Shown here piece by piece: positions 14,933 through 22,968 of a stretch of 28,099 nucleotides of DNA (position 1 is the stretch's first letter; every line of letters starts with the position of its first letter). The position numbers and the translations under genes were made by a program. Origin of the DNA: an uncultured Subdoligranulum sp. (GTDB lineage: Bacteria; Bacillota; Clostridia; Oscillospirales; Ruminococcaceae); contig CAJFFY010000034.1 in NCBI GenBank assembly GCA_904374465.1, forward strand, positions 1 to 28,099. Reading direction: 5' to 3'. Below the pieces are notes generated by a model. It was not told where the DNA came from, did not search any database, and saw nothing but the letters and a program-made list of their open reading frames with translations.

Positions 14933-14953
14933 GTGAAAAAAGGAGGAAATGCT

Positions 14954-16780
14954 TTGAAACAATCCAAACAGGCGCTGATCTGGCGGTTCTTGCGGCCGTG
15001 CCTCTGGATCTTTGCGCTCACACTGGCGTGCTCCATGGGGAACACCGTCTTCAGCTCGCTCACACCCCAGGTGGTGCGGGTGGCGGTGGATGCCATCCTG
15101 GGGGGCGAACCCTTTCCCGCCGTCGTCACGGCGTTGGCGCCGCCGGGGCTGCTGTCGGCTCCGCCCATGACCCAGCTGCTGGTGGCGGCGGGATTTTTGC
15201 TGGTGGTGGCGGTGCTGTCGGGGCTGTGCACTTACGGCAGCCGGATGGGCACCGCCATCGGGTCGGAAAATTTCGTCAAGGCCCTGCGGGACGCCCTGTT
15301 CCGTCACATCCAGCGCCTGCCCTACGCCTGGCATGTCCGCCACAGCACCGGCGAGATCATCCAGCGCTGCACCTCCGACGTGGAGGTGGTGCGCAACTTC
15401 GTGACCAACCAGCTGCTGGAGGTCTTCCGGGTGGTCTTTCTGGTGGGCTTCTCGTTGGTGGTCATGGCGTCGATGAACGGTGCCATGACCCTCATTGCCG
15501 CGGCGTTTTTGCCGGTGATTCTGCTGTACTCCCTCTTTTTCTACACCAAAATCGCCAAACGGTTCCTCACCGCCGACGAGGCGGAGGGGGCCCTTTCCAC
15601 CCTGGTGCAGGAAAACCTCACCGGTGTGCGGGTGGTGCGGGCCTTCGGCCGGGAAAAGTGGGAGGTGGACCGCTTCGATGAAAAAAACCAGCGTTTTGCC
15701 GCTTTGTGGATTCAGCTGGGACGGCTGCTCAGCGCCTACTGGGGCGTCGGGGACCTGATCACCGGGCTGCAGATCCTCACCGTCATCTCGGTGGGGGTAG
15801 TGCAGACGGTGCACGGGCAGATCACCCTGGGGGAATTCCTGGCCTTTGTGTCCTACAACCAGTCGCTGGTCTGGCCGGTGCGTGGCCTGGGGCGCATTCT
15901 CTCCGAGATGAGCAAGGCCGGCGTCTCCATCGAGCGGCTGGCCTACATCCTGGATGCCCAGCCGGAAACCGAACCCGACGACGCCCTGACCCCGCCCATG
16001 GACCGGGACATCGTCTTTGACCACGTCACCTTCGGCTACGGGGAACAGCCGGTACTGCGGGATGTGAGCTTTACCATCCCCGCCGGCAAAACCTTTGCGG
16101 TGCTGGGGGCCACCGGCAGCGGCAAGTCCACCCTGATGCATCTGCTGGACCGGCTGTATGACCTGCCGCCCGAGAACGGGCGCATCACCATCGGCGGGGT
16201 GGACCTGGCCCGGATCAGCCGGCCTTACCTGCGGCGCAACATCGGCATTGTGCTGCAGGAGCCCTTCCTGTTCTCCCGCACCATCCGGGAGAACATCGCC
16301 GCCGTGCGGCCCACCGCCACACTGGAGGAGGTCCGACGCCATGCGGCCACCGCCCAGGTGGACCAGGCCATCCAGGAATTTGCCGACGGCTACGACACCA
16401 TCATCGGCGAGCGGGGCGTCACCCTCTCGGGCGGGCAGAAACAGCGGGTGGCCATCGCCCGCACCCTGATGCAGGACGCGCCCATCCTGATCTTTGACGA
16501 CTCCCTCTCCGCCGTGGACGCCGAGACCGACGCCAAAATCCGCGCCGCGCTCCACCGGGCCAAGGGCTCCGCCACGGTGATTCTGGTCTCCCACCGGATC
16601 ACCACCCTGATGCAGGCGGACTGCATCCTGGTCTTGCAGGACGGCCGGGTGACGGCCTGCGGCACCCACGACCAGCTGATGGCCCGGCCCGGTCTGTACC
16701 GGGAAATTTACGATCTGCAGATGACCGGCGAAGACCGGGATCTGCTGGCCCAGGAAGGAGGAACTGCCCGTGGCCTATGA
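14954..16780 (+). CDS. ABC exporter half-transporter, degenerate-site subunit
   Basis: 608 residues from TTG 14954, chosen because AGGAGG stands seven bases upstream; the upstream GTG 14933 lies in the terminator tail. Six membrane helices are followed by an ATPase domain with Walker A GATGSGKST (385-393), Q-loop VLQEPFLF, signature LSGGQ (491-495) and Walker B ILIFDD, in which Asp 516 replaces the catalytic Glu. It overlaps its partner by 11 bases. In heterodimeric exporters such as BmrCD, LmrCD and TM287/288, one subunit carries this Glu-to-Asp change. Likely role: multidrug or lipid/peptide export. The operon is led by the 28-codon ORF. Confidence 0.92.
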   Translation: MKQSKQALIWRFLRPCLWIFALTLACSMGNTVFSSLTPQVVRVAVDAILGGEPFPAVVTALAPPGLLSAPPMTQLLVAAGFLLVVAVLSGLCTYGSRMGTAIGSENFVKALRDALFRHIQRLPYAWHVRHSTGEIIQRCTSDVEVVRNFVTNQLLEVFRVVFLVGFSLVVMASMNGAMTLIAAAFLPVILLYSLFFYTKIAKRFLTADEAEGALSTLVQENLTGVRVVRAFGREKWEVDRFDEKNQRFAALWIQLGRLLSAYWGVGDLITGLQILTVISVGVVQTVHGQITLGEFLAFVSYNQSLVWPVRGLGRILSEMSKAGVSIERLAYILDAQPETEPDDALTPPMDRDIVFDHVTFGYGEQPVLRDVSFTIPAGKTFAVLGATGSGKSTLMHLLDRLYDLPPENGRITIGGVDLARISRPYLRRNIGIVLQEPFLFSRTIRENIAAVRPTATLEEVRRHAATAQVDQAIQEFADGYDTIIGERGVTLSGGQKQRVAIARTLMQDAPILIFDDSLSAVDAETDAKIRAALHRAKGSATVILVSHRITTLMQADCILVLQDGRVTACGTHDQLMARPGLYREIYDLQMTGEDRDLLAQEGGTARGL

Positions 16781-18587
16781 GGAACAGGAATACACACAAT
16801 CCTTTGACATACGCTCCTGGAAAAAGCTGCTGCCCTTTCTGCGGCCCTACCGGGGGTTGATCGCGGCGGTGCTGGTGCTCAACGTGGTCTGCGCCGTCAT
16901 CGATATTGCGCTGCCGCTCTTCCAGCGGTATGCCATCGACCGGTTCATCCAGACGGGGGACCTGGCCGGTCTGCCTTTCTTTGCGTTTTTTTACGGGGCC
17001 ATCATTGCGCTGCAGGCGCTGGCGGTCATCCTGTTTACCCGCCGCTCCATGCGCATCGAGATGCAGGTGGGCCGGGATATGAAGCGGGCCTGCTTTGTGC
17101 ACCTGCAGACCCTCTCGCTGTCCTACTACAACGTCACCCCGGTGGGGTACCTGCTCTCCCGCGTGATGAGCGATACCAACCGCATCGCCGGCATGATCGC
17201 CTGGAACTCGGTGGACATGCTGTGGGCCATCTTCTATGTGCTGGGGGTCTTCGGCATGATGCTGTTGCTGGACCCGGGGCTGGCGGCGGCGGTCATCCTC
17301 ATTGTGCCGGTGATCTCGCTGCTGACGGCCTGGTTCCAGGACCGCATCCTGCGCTGGAACCGGCGGGTGCGCAAGATGAATTCCCGCATCACCAGCGCCT
17401 ACAACGAGGGCATCATGGGGGCGCGCACCTCCAAGACCCTGGTGCTGGAGGAGGCCAACAGCCGCGAATTTGAGGCGGTCAGCCAGGACATGCGGGTCTC
17501 CTCGGTGCGGGCGGCCCGGCTTTCCGCCGTCTACATCCCGCTGGTCATGTTCTTCAGCTCACTGACCACCGCCATTGTGCTGGCCCGGGGCGGGGCGATG
17601 GCCTTGGAACACCGGATGCTCATCGGCACGCTGTCGGCCTTCACCAGCTACGCGGTGGGCATCTTTGAGCCCATCCAGCAGATTGCCCGCAACATCGCGG
17701 ACATTCTCTCGCTGCAGGCCAACATCGAGCGGGTGATGGGCCTGCTGGAGGAACAGCCCCGCATCACCGACACCCCCGCCGTGGTGGAAAAATACGGCAC
17801 CGTCTTTGCCCCCAAGCGGGAAAACTGGGAGCCCATCCGCGGGGAGATCGAGTTCCGGGACGTCTCCTTCCGCTACCCCGACGGCAGCGAGGATGTGCTC
17901 AGCCACTTCAACCTGAAAATCCCCGCGGGCTCCACCATCGCCATCGTGGGCGAAACCGGCGCCGGCAAGAGCACGCTGGTCAACCTGGCCTGCCGCTTCT
18001 TTGAGCCCACGGCAGGGCAGATTCTCATCGATGGCCGGGACTACCGGGAGCGCAGCCAGCTGTGGCTGCACAGCAGCATCGGCTATGTGCTGCAAAGCCC
18101 CCACCTGTTTTCCGGCACCGTGATGGAGAACATCCGCTACGGGCGGCTGGATGCCACCGACGAGGAGGTCATGGCGGCGGCCCGGGCGGTCTCGGCGGAC
18201 CAGGTGGCCATGAAGCTGGAAAAAGGCTACCAGAGCGACGTGGGGGAGGGCGGCGACCGCCTTTCCACCGGCGAAAAGCAGCTTATCTCCTTTGCCCGGG
18301 CGGTGCTGGCCGACCCCCGCATCTTTGTGCTGGACGAGGCCACCAGCTCCATCGACACCAAGACCGAGCGGCTCATCCAGGACGCCACCGAGCTGCTGCT
18401 GAAAGGCCGCACGTCCTTCCTGATCGCCCACCGGCTTTCCACCATCCGCCGGGCCGACCTGATCCTGGTGGTGCGGGACGGGGCCATTGTGGAGCAGGGC
18501 ACCCACGAGGAACTGCTCCGCCAAAAGGGCTATTACCACGATCTGTACCGCCGCCAGTTTGAGCAGGAACGGATGGAGCGGATCTGA
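16770..18587 (+). CDS. ABC exporter half-transporter, catalytic partner subunit
   Basis: 605 residues from GTG 16770, with GGAGG before it, overlapping the previous gene. Six membrane helices and an ATPase domain: Walker A GETGAGKST (394-402), Walker B FVLDE with the catalytic Glu 523 intact, H-loop IAHRLST. Its signature is LSTGE (498-502) instead of LSGGQ. The degenerate site of the dimer is formed by the partner's Walker B and this changed signature, while the good site uses this Walker B and the partner's LSGGQ; the two sets of substitutions fit each other. This supports an obligate heterodimer. A bidirectional terminator follows. Confidence 0.92.
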   Translation: MAYEEQEYTQSFDIRSWKKLLPFLRPYRGLIAAVLVLNVVCAVIDIALPLFQRYAIDRFIQTGDLAGLPFFAFFYGAIIALQALAVILFTRRSMRIEMQVGRDMKRACFVHLQTLSLSYYNVTPVGYLLSRVMSDTNRIAGMIAWNSVDMLWAIFYVLGVFGMMLLLDPGLAAAVILIVPVISLLTAWFQDRILRWNRRVRKMNSRITSAYNEGIMGARTSKTLVLEEANSREFEAVSQDMRVSSVRAARLSAVYIPLVMFFSSLTTAIVLARGGAMALEHRMLIGTLSAFTSYAVGIFEPIQQIARNIADILSLQANIERVMGLLEEQPRITDTPAVVEKYGTVFAPKRENWEPIRGEIEFRDVSFRYPDGSEDVLSHFNLKIPAGSTIAIVGETGAGKSTLVNLACRFFEPTAGQILIDGRDYRERSQLWLHSSIGYVLQSPHLFSGTVMENIRYGRLDATDEEVMAAARAVSADQVAMKLEKGYQSDVGEGGDRLSTGEKQLISFARAVLADPRIFVLDEATSSIDTKTERLIQDATELLLKGRTSFLIAHRLSTIRRADLILVVRDGAIVEQGTHEELLRQKGYYHDLYRRQFEQERMERI

Positions 18588-18614
18588 CCAAACGACCGCA
18601 AGGGATCCACAGGC

Positions 18615-18661
18615 AAAAAAACGGAAGGACCGCAGCATCGCTGCGGTCCTTCCGCTTTTTT
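18615..18661. terminator. Bidirectional terminator
   Basis: A perfect 14-bp stem, 18622-18635 with 18641-18654, loop CATCG. A T-run follows on the plus strand (for the ABC operon) and seven A precede it (a T-run on the minus strand, for the small gene at 18693). Confidence 0.92.
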
Positions 18662-18692
18662 TCTTTTGGCTGGCAATCCTAGGGTTCAACCA

Positions 18693-18829
18693 TTACTTGT
18701 GAAAACGGGTTCCCTTTTTGGTGATCAGGGTGACAAATCCTGCCAGCGAGACCGCCATCACCACATGATGAACAGGCCGATGCAGTAGACGAGGACACAT
18801 TTTGCCATTTCGATGCTTTTTTCTTTCAT
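18693..18829 (-). pseudogene. Small membrane protein gene interrupted by a frameshift
   Basis: ATG at 18829 (minus) follows AGGAAG. The first frame reads MKEKSIEMAKCVLVYCIGLF and soon meets TGA; the next frame takes over at once with VMAVSLAGFVTLITKKGTR and ends at TAA 18693. Joined, this is a protein of about 45 residues with one or two hydrophobic segments and a basic tail. The ribosome site, the terminator behind it and the continuous hydrophobic pattern suggest a real small protein with one base lost (or a sequencing error) around 18760. I do not recognise the family. Confidence 0.45.
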
Positions 18830-19159
18830 GCTGACTTCCTTTCCCAAGTTTCCCCGGGCAGCCGTCGGCTGCGCTCCCATGACGGAATAATAAGTATTCT
18901 GTTAATAACAATGCTTGCTGTATGCCAACCAAAGGGTCTTTGTCAAGGAAATTCCGGCAAAACTTACAAGTTTTGCACCCGAGATTTGGAAGAAACGCCG
19001 ATTGACAAAAGATAAACAAAGGCTTCCTGTCGTATCGGCGGTACCGGCACCGTAGTGGGGGTGCCCTGTTCCGACCGGTGCGTTTTTGCGCCAAAGGCGC
19101 CGAAGAAGGAGTTTCTTTGTCTGTGTGGGGCGGATTCCGCCGAACCCCGGCGATAGCGA
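18830..19159. other. Intergenic region between the small gene and glgA
   Basis: No gene seen. It contains AT-rich promoter-like sequence for the minus-strand gene (18880-18946, including TTGACA at 18940-18945 on the minus strand with a poor -10) and a perfect inverted repeat, 18957-18965 with 18968-18976 (GCAAAACTT arms), which could be an operator. A hairpin GCAGCC/GGCTGC lies near 18860. Confidence 0.4.
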
Positions 19160-19188
19160 TTGAAATTTTGACGGGAATATGTTACTAT
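19160..19188 (+). promoter_or_regulatory. Promoter of glgA
   Basis: TTGAAA (19160-19165), 17 bases, TACTAT (19183-19188); transcription would begin near 19195. Confidence 0.6.
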
Positions 19189-19203
19189 TCCTGTATAGGC
19201 TCA

Positions 19204-19289
19204 TGGGGCAGTGGAGCCGTTGCGGCACTGACCCCATCCGCCCGGCACGGGCCCGGGAGAGAACCGGCATCGGTTTGCGGTGCCCGTGC
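19204..19289 (+). promoter_or_regulatory. Structured 5' leader of glgA
   Basis: Two strong stems fill the leader. Stem 1: TGGGG 19204-19208 with CCCCA 19232-19236 and CAGTG 19209-19213 with CACTG 19226-19230, with a further short GC stem inside. Stem 2: GCACGGGC 19245-19252 with GCCCGTGC 19282-19289, enclosing AACCG/CGGTT (19262-19266 with 19271-19275). No T-run follows, so they are not terminators. The ribosome site starts about 11 bases after stem 2. I recognise no known riboswitch class. Confidence 0.5.
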
Positions 19290-19316
19290 ATGCGTAATGG
19301 AAAGGAAGCGTTATAT

Positions 19317-21320
19317 ATGGCTCGGAAGAAACCGGAACCTGCCCCGAAGCAGACGGCGCAACCCAAAGCGGCCCCCGCTGCGAAGGAGCAGGCTGCTGTG
19401 ACGGCAAAAGCGCCCAAGCCCGCCGCCAACAAGACGACGCCCGTTGCCAAGGCGACCGCCGAACCGGCCGCCCCGGCGAAAGAACCTGCCAAACCCGCCG
19501 CCAGCAAGGCGGCCCCTGCGGCCAAGGCTGCGGAACCGGCCGCCCCCGCGAAGAAACCCGCCGCCAAGAAGACGGCGCCTGCGGCCAAGGCTGCCGAACC
19601 GGCTGCCCCCGCGAAGAAACCCGCCAAACCGGCCGCCAAGAAGGCGGCCCCCGCGGCCAAGGCTGCCGAACCGGTTGCCCCGGCAAAAGAAGCCGCCAAA
19701 CCGGCCGCCAAGAAAAAGGCTGCACCCAAAAAGGCAGCCAAGCCCGCTGCCCCCAAGGCAGAACCGACCCCTGTGGAAGAGGCACCGATCCCCGTACAAG
19801 AAGCACCGGCCCCTGTGGAACAACCGGCACAGCCGGAGGAGGAACCCACTATGTATTATGATACGCCGCGCAGAAGTGTTGCGTTTATCGGCTCGGAATG
19901 CCACCCCTTCGTCAAGACCGGCGGTCTGGGCGACGTCATGTACGCCCTGCCCCGGGAACTGGTCAAGCAGAACTGTGACGTCCGGGTTATCCTGCCCCGG
20001 TACGCCTGCATCCCCCAGCAGTACCAGGAAAAAATGGTCTACCGGGGCGAATTTTACATGGACCTGGGCCTGACCGGCCGCAGCTACTATGTGGGCATCA
20101 TGGAGTATGTCTGGGACGGTGTGGTCTATGACTTCATCGACAACCAGGAGTTCTTCTCCTCGGGCAATCCCTACATCAGCCTGGTGGACGACATCCCCAA
20201 GTACTGCTACTTCAGCAAGGCCGCCCTGGCAGCCCTGAACTTCCTGAACTGGATCCCCGACGTCATCCACTGCCACGACTGGCAGGCGGCGCTGGTGCCG
20301 GTGTATCTGCGCACCATGTTCCAGGACACGCCGGTGGGCCATGCCAAAACGGTGCTCACCATCCACAACCTGCGGTTCCAGGGCATCTACAACATCCCCA
20401 CCATCCGGTACTGGACCGGCCTGCCCAACGAAGTGTTCCAGATGGGCGCCCTGAAGCAGGACTATGACAACGCCAACATGCTCAAGGGCGGCCTGGCCTA
20501 CGCCGACCGCATCACCACCGTCAGCGGCACCTACGCCTGGGAGATCCAGACCCCCGAGTACGGCGAAAAGCTGGAAGACCACCTGCGCTACCACAGCTAC
20601 AAGCTGCGGGGCATCGTCAACGGCATCGACTACGGCATGTGGAACCCCGCCACCGACCCGGCTCTGGCCGTCAACTACGACATCACCAACGTGCTGGATC
20701 ACAAGTGGCAGAACAAGCTGGCCCTGCAGCAGGAACTGGGTCTGGTGCAGGATCAGGGCAAGTTCGTCATCGGCCTGATCTCCCGCCTGACCAACCAGAA
20801 GGGCCTGGACCTGGTCAACGCCATCGTTCCCGAACTGATGGACGGCAACACCCAGGTCATCGTGCTGGGCACCGGCGACAAACAGTACGAGGATACCTTC
20901 CGTTACTACGAAAACGCCTACCGCGGCATGTTCAGCGCCTGTATCCAGTACGACGAGTCCCGCGCCCACCGCATCTATGCGGGCGCCGACGCCCTGCTGG
21001 TGCCCTCTCGCTTTGAGCCCTGCGGCCTGACCCAGCTCAACGCCATGCACTACGGCACCCTGCCCATCGTGCGGGAGACCGGCGGCCTGAAGGACACCGT
21101 CCAGCCCTACAACGTCTTCAACGGCGAGGGCAACGGCTTCACCTTTGACCGGTATGACGCCGGCCTGCTGCTGGACGCCGTCAACCGTGCCAAGACCGAG
21201 TATTTCGTCAACCGATACCACTGGGACGAGGTGGTCCAGCGGGATATGGCCAAGGATGTCTCCTGGCAGAACTCCGCCCGTCAGTACAAGGATCTTTACC
21301 TGGAACTGACGCCGTGGTAA
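19317..21320 (+). CDS. glgA: Glycogen synthase with Ala/Lys/Pro-rich N-terminal extension
   Basis: 667 residues. From about residue 179 it is a GT5 glycogen/starch synthase: FIGSECHPFVKTGGLGDV (ADP-glucose loop), HCHDWQAAL, VNGIDYGMWNP, RLTNQKGLD and the PSRFEPCGLTQLNAMHYGT signature. It transfers glucose from ADP-glucose to growing alpha-1,4 chains. Residues 1-178 are an added tract built of repeated AAKPAAKK/AEPAAPAKK units, like histone H1 or Hc1 tails, ending in a Pro/Glu-rich linker. ATG 19317 has AAAGGAAG. A second ATG at 19851 (residue 179) follows GGAGGAGG by eight bases and would yield the 489-residue core enzyme alone. No other glg gene is adjacent. Confidence 0.92.
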   Translation: MARKKPEPAPKQTAQPKAAPAAKEQAAVTAKAPKPAANKTTPVAKATAEPAAPAKEPAKPAASKAAPAAKAAEPAAPAKKPAAKKTAPAAKAAEPAAPAKKPAKPAAKKAAPAAKAAEPVAPAKEAAKPAAKKKAAPKKAAKPAAPKAEPTPVEEAPIPVQEAPAPVEQPAQPEEEPTMYYDTPRRSVAFIGSECHPFVKTGGLGDVMYALPRELVKQNCDVRVILPRYACIPQQYQEKMVYRGEFYMDLGLTGRSYYVGIMEYVWDGVVYDFIDNQEFFSSGNPYISLVDDIPKYCYFSKAALAALNFLNWIPDVIHCHDWQAALVPVYLRTMFQDTPVGHAKTVLTIHNLRFQGIYNIPTIRYWTGLPNEVFQMGALKQDYDNANMLKGGLAYADRITTVSGTYAWEIQTPEYGEKLEDHLRYHSYKLRGIVNGIDYGMWNPATDPALAVNYDITNVLDHKWQNKLALQQELGLVQDQGKFVIGLISRLTNQKGLDLVNAIVPELMDGNTQVIVLGTGDKQYEDTFRYYENAYRGMFSACIQYDESRAHRIYAGADALLVPSRFEPCGLTQLNAMHYGTLPIVRETGGLKDTVQPYNVFNGEGNGFTFDRYDAGLLLDAVNRAKTEYFVNRYHWDEVVQRDMAKDVSWQNSARQYKDLYLELTPW

Positions 21321-21340
21321 TCCCCCGGTCCTACACAAAC

Positions 21341-21374
21341 AAAAAGGCAAAGCCTGCGGGCTTTGCCTTTTTTG
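21341..21374. terminator. Bidirectional terminator between glgA and the MATE gene
   Basis: A perfect stem AGGCAAAGCC (21345-21354) with GGCTTTGCCT (21359-21368), loop TGCG, with A-runs before and T-runs after, serving both convergent genes. Confidence 0.92.
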
Positions 21375-21429
21375 TTTGCATAAATCAAACTGTATAAACT
21401 GGTTGTAAAATACAAAATGTATAAAATGG

Positions 21430-22794
21430 TCAGTGCGGCCCCGCGGCGCGGAAAATCCGCCGCAGCATCCAGAGTCCCAGGCAGCACAGGAACACCTCGG
21501 TAATGAGCTGGGCAAAGGGCAGGCCGTAGAGGGGGTATACCCGGTTGAGCAGTACCAACAGGGGAATTTCCAGCACCAGCTTGCGGCAGATGGCAAACAA
21601 CAGGGCGTTGCGGCCCATGCCCAGGGCCTGGAAGACGCCCACGGCCAGGAAGTCGGTGCACAAAAAGACAAACCCCAGGCTCATCACCCGCAAAAACCGG
21701 GTGCCGTAGGCCACAATCTCGTCGCTGTCCATGAAGGCGCGGATCATGGCGGGAGCCCCCGCAAAGTAGACGACGGTCAGCACCAGCATGGACACCACGA
21801 TGATGCGCAGCGCAAACAGGATGGCGGCCTTCATGCGGCGGCGGTTGCCGCTGGCGTAGTTGTAGCTGACCAGCGGCATGATGCCCTGGGAAAAGCCCAG
21901 GGACATTTGCATGGGGATCATGTAGAGTTTCTGGCTGATGCCCATGGCCGCGATGGCGGCGGCACCGTAGGGGGCGGTGAAGTTGTTCAGCAGGGTGGTG
22001 CCCGTGACGTTGAGCAGATTCTGAATGGAAGCCGGGATGCCCACCCCCAGAATGTCCCGCACCTGGCTGCCGGTCAGCCGGGCCAGCAGGCGGGGGTTCA
22101 TCGACACAAAGGTGTTTCCTTTTTTTATACGGGCCAGCACCAGGAAGTACAGACAGGCGATGCAGTTGGACAAACAGGTGGCCAGCCCGGCCCCGGCGGC
22201 GTCCAGGCCCAGCCCCCAGGGCAGAATGAAGAAGGGGTCCAGCACAATGTTCAAAAGGCAGCCGCTCATGGTGCCGATGCTGGCGTGCAGGGTACTGCCC
22301 TCGCTGCGCACCATATAGCTTTGCACCACGTTCAGGATGGCGGGCAGCGCGCCGAACAGCACGGTCCAGCGCAGATACCCCAGGGTGGCGTCCAGTGTCT
22401 GGGCGTCGGTGCCCAGCAGCCGCAGCAGCGGGGACTGGAACACCCGGCACAGCAGCGAGAACAGCACGCCGCTGGCCAGCGTGCCGTAAAACCCGAAGGC
22501 CGAGCAGGTGCGCACCTGGTCGTAGGCCCTGCGGCCCAGGTGGCGGCTCATGGCGCTGGACACCCCCACGCCGAACAGGTTGCTCACGGCGTTGAAGGCC
22601 AGCGTCACGGGATAGACCAGCGTCACGGCGGCGTTCTGCACCGGGTCGTTGAGCATGCCCACAAAAAAAGTGTCGGCCAGGTTGTACAGGATGGTCACCA
22701 GGGAACTGATGACAATGGGGGTGGAAAGCTGCAGTACCGCCCGGGGCACCGGCATCTCTTCAAACAGGTATTCTTTGGTTGGGGTCTGGTTCAT
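21430..22794 (-). CDS. MATE-family multidrug/Na+ antiporter
   Basis: 454 residues, twelve hydrophobic helices in two halves. The first helix region TPIVISSLVTILYNLADTFF, the loop with NPVQNAAVTLVYP-like sequence, and the second-half FSQGIMPLVSYNYASGN match the DinF/NorM-type MATE family common in Clostridia. It exports cationic drugs or metabolites using an ion gradient. ATG 22794 fits the family start; the only ribosome-like AGGAAAGG is about 16 bases upstream, so initiation may be weak. It is monocistronic with its own promoter and convergent with glgA. Confidence 0.9.
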   Translation of the reverse strand: MNQTPTKEYLFEEMPVPRAVLQLSTPIVISSLVTILYNLADTFFVGMLNDPVQNAAVTLVYPVTLAFNAVSNLFGVGVSSAMSRHLGRRAYDQVRTCSAFGFYGTLASGVLFSLLCRVFQSPLLRLLGTDAQTLDATLGYLRWTVLFGALPAILNVVQSYMVRSEGSTLHASIGTMSGCLLNIVLDPFFILPWGLGLDAAGAGLATCLSNCIACLYFLVLARIKKGNTFVSMNPRLLARLTGSQVRDILGVGIPASIQNLLNVTGTTLLNNFTAPYGAAAIAAMGISQKLYMIPMQMSLGFSQGIMPLVSYNYASGNRRRMKAAILFALRIIVVSMLVLTVVYFAGAPAMIRAFMDSDEIVAYGTRFLRVMSLGFVFLCTDFLAVGVFQALGMGRNALLFAICRKLVLEIPLLVLLNRVYPLYGLPFAQLITEVFLCCLGLWMLRRIFRAAGPH

Positions 22795-22835
22795 GGAATT
22801 GTATCGCGCCCTTTCCTGGCAGAAGTCATGTTTCC

Positions 22836-22864
22836 AGTATAGTATAAATTGGCCGGAATGTCAC
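22836..22864 (-). promoter_or_regulatory. Promoter of the MATE gene
   Basis: On the minus strand GTGACA (22859-22864), 17 bases, TATACT (22836-22841). Confidence 0.6.
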
Positions 22865-22902
22865 GAACCGGCGCAACATTTGTTGTCGGGGTGCGGCGGC
22901 AC

Positions 22903-22931
22903 TTGACAAGACTGCCCGGGGTGGCTATAGT
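22903..22931 (+). promoter_or_regulatory. Promoter of perR
   Basis: TTGACA (22903-22908), 17 bases, TATAGT (22926-22931), then AT-rich sequence before ATG 22969. No clear PerR box is seen here, so autoregulation is not supported. Confidence 0.75.
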
Positions 22932-22968
22932 ATTAAAAATAAAATGATTCCAGATTTGGGGAAAGTCT

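Noticed and set aside
14933..14953. GTG 14933 as start of the first ABC gene
   Set aside because: It falls at the end of the terminator T-run and the ribosome site AGGAGG lies downstream of it; TTG 14954 is properly spaced.
14877..14953. T-box or other classical riboswitch before the ABC genes
   Set aside because: No T-box or other class-specific conserved sequence; the region is short and is explained by a leader ORF plus terminator.
19437..19760. Repeat array in glgA as a CRISPR or DNA satellite
   Set aside because: The repeats follow codons for an Ala/Lys/Pro tract, vary in sequence and lack unique spacers.
19311..21671. Minus-strand frame across glgA, including a Gly/Arg-rich tract
   Set aside because: Antisense shadow of the repetitive Ala/Lys codons of the GlgA extension; it crosses the bidirectional terminator.
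21433..22842. Plus-strand frame opposite the MATE gene
   Set aside because: His/Gln/Gly-rich shadow; the minus-strand membrane protein is unmistakable.
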